From the NCBI RefSeq assembly GCF_030272615.1, contig NC_081415.1, positions 604,337,644 through 604,401,643 of the forward strand: DNA of 64,000 bases, read 5' to 3'. Positions 57,278 through 64,000 of the stretch are shown in pieces (the stretch's first letter is position 1; every line of letters begins with the position of its first letter). This DNA comes from Cryptomeria japonica. Taxonomy: Eukaryota > Streptophyta > Pinopsida > Cupressales > Cupressaceae. The notes under the pieces are model-generated. The model did not search any database. It was not told the DNA's origin and saw only the letters and a list, made by a program, of their open reading frames with translations. The position numbers were made by a program, and so were the translations under genes.

Positions 57278-58065
57278 ATCTCCTCTTGTGTCACGTGCAT
57301 CAGATACAAAGCATAGGATATGACTATGATCTCACCTTGAACCACATATCTCTGGTCTTCATTTTTCTGTCAAATCCTAAACTGGTACCTCAAACTGCAC
57401 TTTATACTAGTGGAAGTGAGAATTTATAAATACTGATGGTATTTCACTTCCATGACATCCATCCCATATTTCTGGTATGGTCTTACCTAACCATAATGTC
57501 AAATCTCATTAACTTCATGTCAACTCTCAAACTGGTTGACATCATGATGTCTCATACACATGGGATCGGCTATTGGTCCAACACATTGTCATTTAGGACT
57601 GGTTCTAATATCATTAGAGATATACATTGATCTATCCAAGCCACCTGATCCACTACAACACTATCAAAACACATTGACATACTAATTTGACAATATCGGT
57701 TAACAACCATACTGGTAACACACGACACATACTGGGTTACTCTACTGGTTAAATATCTTCACCAAGACACCTTATTCATTAGCTTCTTGTGCCAAGAGTC
57801 TCTGATCCCAATTGAAATTTGACTCATCCATTGACATGAGTATAAGTGTGTTGTAAAGGGAGTAACTACACATACACTATCTCACCTTTTTCTTCTTATC
57901 AGCAACAATCTATCTTCTCCTTTGTCCTTATCAAGCATGGGGGTGAATGATTTGATCAATATGTGGCTCCCCCTTAGTCTTCCATCTTCTTTAAGCTTTA
58001 GGAGATATCACTTGTGCATTGAATGCACAATTTCTATCCATGCTCTTATCTTCCTGCTTCTTCCT
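57278..58065 (-). other. G internal noncoding sequence
   Basis: No recognisable frame. ACTGGT/ACCAGT words are frequent (for example 57380, 57533, 57600, 57712, 57745), probably decayed ACCGGT. It lies between the zinc knuckles and the solo LTR. Confidence 0.4.
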
Positions 58066-60033
58066 TCATACCTTCTTGATCTCATTCCTTTCCTCATTTG
58101 CAGCCTTTGGAGTAGTGTTCACCTTATTTTTCTCATTGAACCTTGCCTTACGAAATTCTTCAGCATGACCAGAAGCATTGTTGTAGTAGCACACAACATT
58201 CATGCCATTCAAATTATTTGGGGACCTTCTAACATACCAGTTTGCTCCTCCTTTTCTAATTATGCCATTGTAGCCAACTACCAGTCTCCATGGATCCCTT
58301 GATTGTATAAGAACACTTCCCCTCTTGTTCCGTGCAGCTCTTTGTTGCTCATATGTCATATAAATTCTTCCATGCTGAGCATGATTATTCCATTGGCTAC
58401 CATAGGATTGAGAATTATTCTTCCTACATTCATGATTTCTATGGCCAAACCCATTGCATTGATAACATATAACATTTGCATAACTAGGAGAGGGGATAAT
58501 GTATCTACTCTTTGAAACTTTGTGCCCATATGCGTGATGTCTTTGGAAACTTAAATTGTTTCTTCTATATCCCTTTCTACATTATTTTTCTCTATGGCCA
58601 TATCCATTACATATAAAACATTAATTGGAGAAGGAGGAATTATTACTTACAAAATTTGTTTTGCCAAACATGAGGTGATCTTACCAGTTTGGCATCTCAA
58701 TTTCTTCTTCTCCAGGGATGGATCCTGGGTTGTCCACTTTCTGAAGTTCTTCCATCTGATCCCTTTCTCTTCCACACTTGTCTTGACTTAGGTGTAGTAG
58801 TATTCCTTTGTCTTCTACCAGTAAAGGATCTTCGAAATTGTCTTCTCTTGTTCTTGCTACTAGTGAAGTTATCTTCTTTCAGCTTCCCTTTTCCTTTTGA
58901 ATATGCATTGTTCTTCTTTGCAACATTGGTCTTCATCCTCATCATGTCTTTACCAGTTGTAGTTAGCTCAACCTTCTTTCTTAGAACATTTCTAACTATG
59001 AAGGTCTTACCCTTTCCATTTCCATTTCCATTTGAGGAGATAAATTGAATATCTTTGTGGGAGGTCTCCTTGCTTATAGAAAATTCACCGGTACCACATC
59101 CCAATCCTCCAGTATCCTTGGAATGTTTTTTATTCTTTAACATTTTATCTAAGTCCTCTGGTATCCTTGGAATGTTTTTTATTCTTTAACATTTTATCTA
59201 AGGCATCACTGCTACCATCAAACTAGATTATTACCTTGAGCTCATCCTAACATTTCTCAAGGTCATTTCAGAGATTCTCCATTTCTCCTTCTAGCTATTG
59301 ATACTCTTTATATTTTGCCTCTAGCTTAGATGCTAGATCTTTACACGTACATTCCTTGGTTTCTTCTTGTTGAGTCTTCGACTCTGAGATTCATTTCTCA
59401 AATTCTTCAAGGAATTTGATTAACCAATTTCGTTCCACAATAGAAGCATTATTGAATAACTTGTATTCATTTCTGACTCTACTAAGATCCTCAAGTGCAC
59501 TTATAGGTTCTCCTTCTAGATCTTCCTCAGCTTCATCTTCACTATCACTCCCAAACACATCTTGCTGGTAGAAGTGATCTGCATGATCACTCTTAGATGT
59601 GTGCATCTCATCTTTAGTCTCTTGAGTTATTAAGAGGTGAGTTTCCTTTTCATCATTTCTATTAATGCTAACAAATCTATGTTCATCATCTATAGACACA
59701 TATGTTTCATTTCTTTTCTTGCTTCCACAAACTGGTTTTGTGGTACAAGGTTCATTGCCATAAAGTTTCTTCAATCTGTCCAACTATGAAGAAACATAAT
59801 TTGAGAGTCCACATAGTATAGCCTTCATTGCTACATCATTGCACTGATATCTTCTTTTTTGCATTTGAATCAATGGGAGGACTGACTTTACTAGGGTAGG
59901 CATTTACTACTGACATCCATACATCAAACCCAAGAGAGGACAGGTAGACTTCCATCCTACAACTACAAGTAGAAAAGATTGAACCATCAAACATTGGAGT
60001 AAGGGGTGACATTAAACAAACCATTGTGTTCAA
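58066..60033 (-). pseudogene. G gag: UBN2-like start, acidic linker, basic region, zinc knuckles
   Basis: It begins with 'MFDGSIFSTCSCRMEVYLSSLGFDVW', related to H gag. Then come 'KAILCGLSNYVSS', an acidic segment with 'GSDSEDEAEEDLEGEP' and 'IVERNWLIKFLEEFEK' (59783-59391). 'GGLGCGTGEFS' is the family motif, and a Lys-rich stretch follows (59143-58697). Knuckle remnants are CNGYGHREK near 58600, CYQCNGFGHRNHEC near 58450 and CYYNNASGHAEEF near 58190. Frames change several times, and a 49-base tandem duplication disrupts 59107-59204. Confidence 0.68.
59107..59204 (-). repeat. 49-bp tandem duplication in G gag
   Basis: TATCCTTGGAATG recurs at 59113 and 59162, exactly 49 apart, with almost identical units. 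49 is not a multiple of three, so the duplication shifts the gag frame. Confidence 0.9.
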
Positions 60034-60079
60034 ATACCATAATCTACCTAAGCTAGAGAAAGCTTATCAACTGGGAACC

Positions 60080-60096
60080 TAGGCTCTGATACCAAT
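60080..60096 (-). promoter_or_regulatory. G primer binding site
   Basis: Minus-strand ATTGGTATCAGAGCCTA follows the LTR end ...GTTCAACA. It is the canonical initiator Met-tRNA complement. Confidence 0.88.
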
Positions 60097-62455
60097 TGTT
60101 GAACACAAGATGCCACTGAGAGGGGTGGTGAATTAGTGGTTTCCAATTCCTTAACCTCTTAATACTAAGAGTGATTATCGGCTACCAATCCTAATGCCAA
60201 GCTAACCAACTGGTAAGATAAGGAAAGATATTGGAAAGAAAGCACACACAAATGCACATCACATTACACCAGTATCTACGAGGAAAATCCAGGATGGGAA
60301 AAATTTGGGTGAGAAATGATGTTGGAGTCTATTGTTCCAATCTAACCTCACAATGAAATATTGGTTACAACATTTAGGGAACCAACCTAAGGAGAACCAC
60401 TCCTGATTTAGGGCACCAACCCAAGGAGCACCAACCCTTGATTTAGGGCACCAACCCAAAGAGAACCAACCCCTGCACTGAGCTCTAGCTTAGTGATTAA
60501 AATATATAATAAATTAATACAATAATAGTAACCCTAGATAGAAGTGAATCTTGTATCCACTACATACACTCCGCCCTGTCGATTTTACTCCTTTGCTTCC
60601 TTATTGCTTGACTCCTACTCTTCCTTCTATCTCTCTCTTTCTCTCTTTTTACCTTCACCTATTGCTACTGACACCTACTACCGGTTACTCTTCTCACCAA
60701 TTTATCCCTTCTCTTCTCTCTACCTATCCAATAGTTTCTCCTACACACACATACACCTACTTCAATTGCTTCACTTTGGATTGCCTTCTTGATGGCTTGA
60801 ATACCACTAGTTCCCCTCTTCACTTATCCTATCTTGCTTCTTTACCAGTTACTTTGGACTTTACCAGTTTGACTCAAAGGTAAACCCTCTTGTCAGTTTA
60901 ACCACACTCTCATTCAATCACTATGATCTTCAATGAACTTCATTGACTGATTATCCTTTTGTTTCCTTTTACTTCACTGGCATCACTCTTCCATGCAGCA
61001 TCAACATATTTCCATATTTGGTCCACATACTTATAGCCACACTTTCCTACCTAAATGTGAGTTTGAACTTTAGCATGCTAGGGTTTCCACCATGCATTGA
61101 AAACTCATCAAATCTACTCTATGATCATCATGACATATCATATCAAATCAGATCTCATCTCCTTGATTGATGACTTGTAGCTCATAAATCAACATCGCCA
61201 ATATCTTTACCTTTCAATGCATGTCTTCTAATTTTAGCTATCTGTAGCATGATTTTCAGCTTTGTGTCTTGTCAATCACCGTGCATGATGTAGTTTCCTG
61301 CATTGATTTTGATCTGCTAGATCAGTTTGTCCCAGATCTCTATTGTTGGCTTTATCTTGAGCCACAAACCTCTGCCATCATCCCTCAAGCTATCCTTCAT
61401 GTCTTCAACTTCTTTGTCTTGCTGGTGAATTAGATTTGCCTAGTCATCAAGCACATCAGTTTTGAGTAGTTATCTAGGGTGACTCACCATGTGCTTCTTC
61501 ATCAGATTGAGAGCACTTCACTTTTGTCTCTCAATTCAGTTAGCTTCATGTCGATAACCTTGTTTATCAGTTGGGACACTTAATGATTGAATGCTATCAA
61601 CCTCCAACCATCTCCATCTGAACCTTAGTATCCCCACATGTGCAATTGTAGAGCCTCATCTTCATTTGACCAATTCTCCTCTCAACTGGTTTGCCAAGGT
61701 GGCAAACCCATCATCTCAACTCTTCATTCTTTGTCCCTGCAGCACATGTTGACTTCACATGCTGATCTGGTGTACATCTTATATTTCATCCTCTGGATAC
61801 TTCCTCATATTCCACTTTAGTCATCCTCTCTATGCATCCAATCACCTTCCTTTTCTTACTTTGACTATCTTATCCCAAAGAGTCATGATATATGTTATGT
61901 ATGTTGTCGGATAAGAAATGTATTGCCACTTACTGATGGGAAGAATAGACAATTGTACTTCAACTGCTAAATACTAGTGGAGGAGGATCTATGTCACCTT
62001 CTAGTAATGATGTGACATCACTAAGGAGAGGATACATCTCCAACTTGACGTGTCCCAGTATCTTTTCCATGTGTCATCTTTTCTCACTAAAGAAACACAC
62101 TTTCTTCCAACCTTCTCTTCAACCAATGGGAGTCCTACTAGTTGAGAACATACTAGCATATTGATTGCACTTCCAATCCTTCATTAGTTCATATTGCAGT
62201 AAGCTCTAAAGGTCATACACTTACTAGTTCACATCACTCGCCGATCACTTCTCTACCATACTTTTTCAACATCAACATCCATACTCGCTAACTGGTTATT
62301 TCTTCGCAACATTGACATACTTACCTATTGGCTTGACTGTCTACACTACCGGTTGATAACACTGACAACATATTAACTATCATCTCATACCCATTGTCCT
62401 ACTTTACTAGTAACATGATATACCAATTGACATCAATGACAACACAATAACAACA
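60097..62455 (-). repeat. G 5' LTR
   Basis: 2359 bases on the minus strand, TGTTGTTATTGTG...TGTTCAACA, the longest LTR here. It contains three imperfect units of 34-35 bases (TTTAGGGCACCAACCCAAGGAG type) at about 60378-60480. The same unit type appears, inverted, in H's LTR near 62810-62860, so the G and H LTRs are related. Confidence 0.8.
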
Positions 62456-63090
62456 AGTTAAGCCAGTGACTGAGGTGGAAATAAAAAAATGAGTATTGAA
62501 CTAAGTGTTTTTGTGGTCGCCAAGAATAATGAATGAAATTGTAGTGGCAAGAAGAGAGAATAGAGAACAGAGAAAATTCTACAAGGTTAAGCTAAGATAG
62601 AGAACAAAAGAAAATCAGACATGGGAAGAAGAAAGGAAGAGAAGTAGAGTAGAATGCTAAGGATCTAGTAGAAATGAGAGTGCAGAAAATCTATGAGTTA
62701 CAAAATAGATTTGTAACAAGGCAATAAACCTATTAAATTTTGTTCATTGTAATTTCTGTGAGTTTGTTCTCAGAGTAGGGGTAGGTTCTCCTTTAGTAGG
62801 TGCTCAAAGATTATTAGGGGTTAGTGATCCTTGAGTTGGTTCTTGTTGGGTTGGTCCCCTAAACATATTATAAATGGTTTTATTATCATGAGGCTAGATT
62901 GGAGGAATAGAATCCATCATCTATTCTCACTGAGGTTTTTTCCACATTGGGTTTTCCTCATACATCTTGTGTTGTGGTTTAACTTGTGTGTGTGTTCTTA
63001 ATTAGTTTATAGTTTTACTATTTGCACACATAGTTAAAATATTTAAATACGCTAATTCACCCCCCTCTCAATCTCCACTCATTTTCTTCA
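62456..63090 (+). repeat. H 5' LTR, right part
   Basis: LTR-like 3' portion: '...ACTGAGGTTTTTTCCACATTGGG', then CACCCCCCTCTCAATC, ending TCTTCA. The beginning is displaced by G. It is followed at 63091 by ATTGGAATCTGGGCCC, a degenerate primer site. Confidence 0.65.
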
Positions 63091-63165
63091 ATTGGAATCT
63101 GGGCCCTAGGTTCCCTTGTGGTAAAATATTTCTCTAGCTTGGGTAGATCCTGCTTTGTGAGCACA

Positions 63166-63790
63166 ATGGCTAGGAATGAATCCTCCTATAAAGAACCTAT
63201 CTTTGATGGTACCAACTATGCCTTCTAGAGTAGAAGAATGGAAATATACTTGTCTTCCCTAAGATTTGATGTTTGGATATCAATAAAAAATGGTTATATT
63301 GTTCCCCAAGTTCCTCCTATTGACCATGATGATAAAAGGAAATATGAGAATAATGCCAAAGTGAAAAATGCAATATTAAGTGGTTTGTCATATACAAATT
63401 TTTTCAAATCCATGCATAGCGCATTAGCAAAAGAAACTTGAAACAAGCTACAGAGTGTATATGAAGGAGATACCAAAGTAAAAGAAGCCAAACTATAAAA
63501 TCTAAGAGCTCTATTTAAAAATCTAAAAAATGAAAGAAGAAGAGAAGATAGTTGATTATATACAAAGAGTGGATGAGACTATGAGTGCTATAAGAGGACT
63601 AGGAGAGGATGTCAAAGATGAAGTTACTGTAAAGAAGGTTTTGAGATCATTAACCTCAAAATATGACACAAAGGTCTATACTATTAAGGAAGCTAAATAC
63701 TTAAAAAATCTCTCAGGATGAGTAATTTGGCAACTTATCAACTTATGAAATGAGAAGAATAGGTGGAGAATCATCAAAGAGAGAGGATTC
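63166..63790 (+). pseudogene. H gag (UBN2-type), N-terminal part
   Basis: ATG 63166 gives MARNESSYKEPIFDGTNYAF, then RRMEIYLSSLRFDVW and VKNAILSGLSYTNFFKSMHS. It continues LQSVYEGDTKVKEAKL and, after an extra A near 63528, IVDYIQRVDETMSAIRGLG and VLRSLTSKYDTKVYTIKEA. This is the standard copia gag order. Trp codons have become TAG (near 63227) and TGA (63439), and the frame shifts once. Recognisable homology fades after GGESSKREDSFN (63760-63795). Confidence 0.8.
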
Positions 63791-64000
63791 CTTCAATATC
63801 ACATAGAAAGGAAAATAACAAGCTACAAACCCTGGACAATAAACACTCAGGTTGGCCACCAGACAATAAACCAATTACAAAATTACAAAACATGTCGGCC
63901 TTAGACCAAACAAATAATATCCAACACATAAGACATCCCAGAAACACAACAAGAGGTCCAATCCACACGTTACATTAAAGTTGGTCCATAACCTAGATCA
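63791..64000. other. Unassigned end of window
   Basis: About 200 bases after the last gag match with no recognised motif. It may be another insertion or diverged gag. Confidence 0.3.

Larger units (their letters stand above)
54705..62455 (-). mobile_element. G: pol-less copia-type element, minus strand
   Basis: The 5' LTR is 62455-60097, followed by the primer site, a UBN2-like gag start, an acidic/basic linker and zinc knuckles, then a purine tract at 55640-55651 and a partial 3' LTR 55639-54705. The two LTRs match from 54709/61570 outward. No protease, integrase or RT motif is present. A Gypsy-type solo LTR lies in its 3' noncoding part. The right flank, 62456, continues H's LTR. Confidence 0.72.

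Overview
This window is repeat-dominated DNA from a land plant with a large genome. A conifer or other gymnosperm is my best guess. It rests on long, decayed, deeply nested LTR elements and the absence of intact host genes, not on a species marker. I found no intact cellular gene, tRNA, rRNA or CRISPR. Almost everything is LTR retrotransposon. The main exceptions are two LINE relics and a large inverted repeat built from a host DNA-methyltransferase (DRM) gene fragment.

Left part, 1-30.9 kb: one nest at least four levels deep. C (copia, + strand) is interrupted by A (copia, - strand). A is interrupted twice: by a young Ty3-type element (1-8551, here G1) inside its 3' LTR, and by B (copia, - strand, 11062-25684) exactly in its primer binding site. 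B is interrupted in its integrase by I1 (15081-21909, + strand), which has perfect GATCA target duplications. I1 has gag plus a second very long ORF but no protease, integrase or reverse transcriptase. A 417-bp tandem duplication later copied the I1/B junction.

Middle, 31.2-43.5 kb: D (+) is a pol-less relative of I1. Its 3' LTR is cut by E (+), the best-preserved gag-pol element here. E's own 5' LTR is split by a solo LTR with a target duplication. E and D are both truncated at about 43541.

43.5-51.1 kb: LINE relics on both strands, then a 2.3-kb near-palindrome (48342-50646). Its two arms of about 1.1 kb each encode the same part of a DRM-type de novo cytosine methyltransferase and are separated by 25 bases.

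51.1-64 kb: pol-less elements F (-) and G (-), a Gypsy-type solo LTR inside G, and the start of H (+), whose LTR is interrupted by G.

The copia-type families A-I1 share an initiator-Met-tRNA-like primer site, several 'AAAGGGGGAG' purine tracts before the 3' LTR, LTRs beginning TGTTGG and many ACCGGY motifs. This fits the Sirevirus (SIRE/Maximus) lineage; that assignment is inference. The likely working relationship is that gag-pol elements (B, C, E types) once supplied enzymes to pol-less elements (I1, D, F, G types). All coding regions are now broken by stops and frameshifts.
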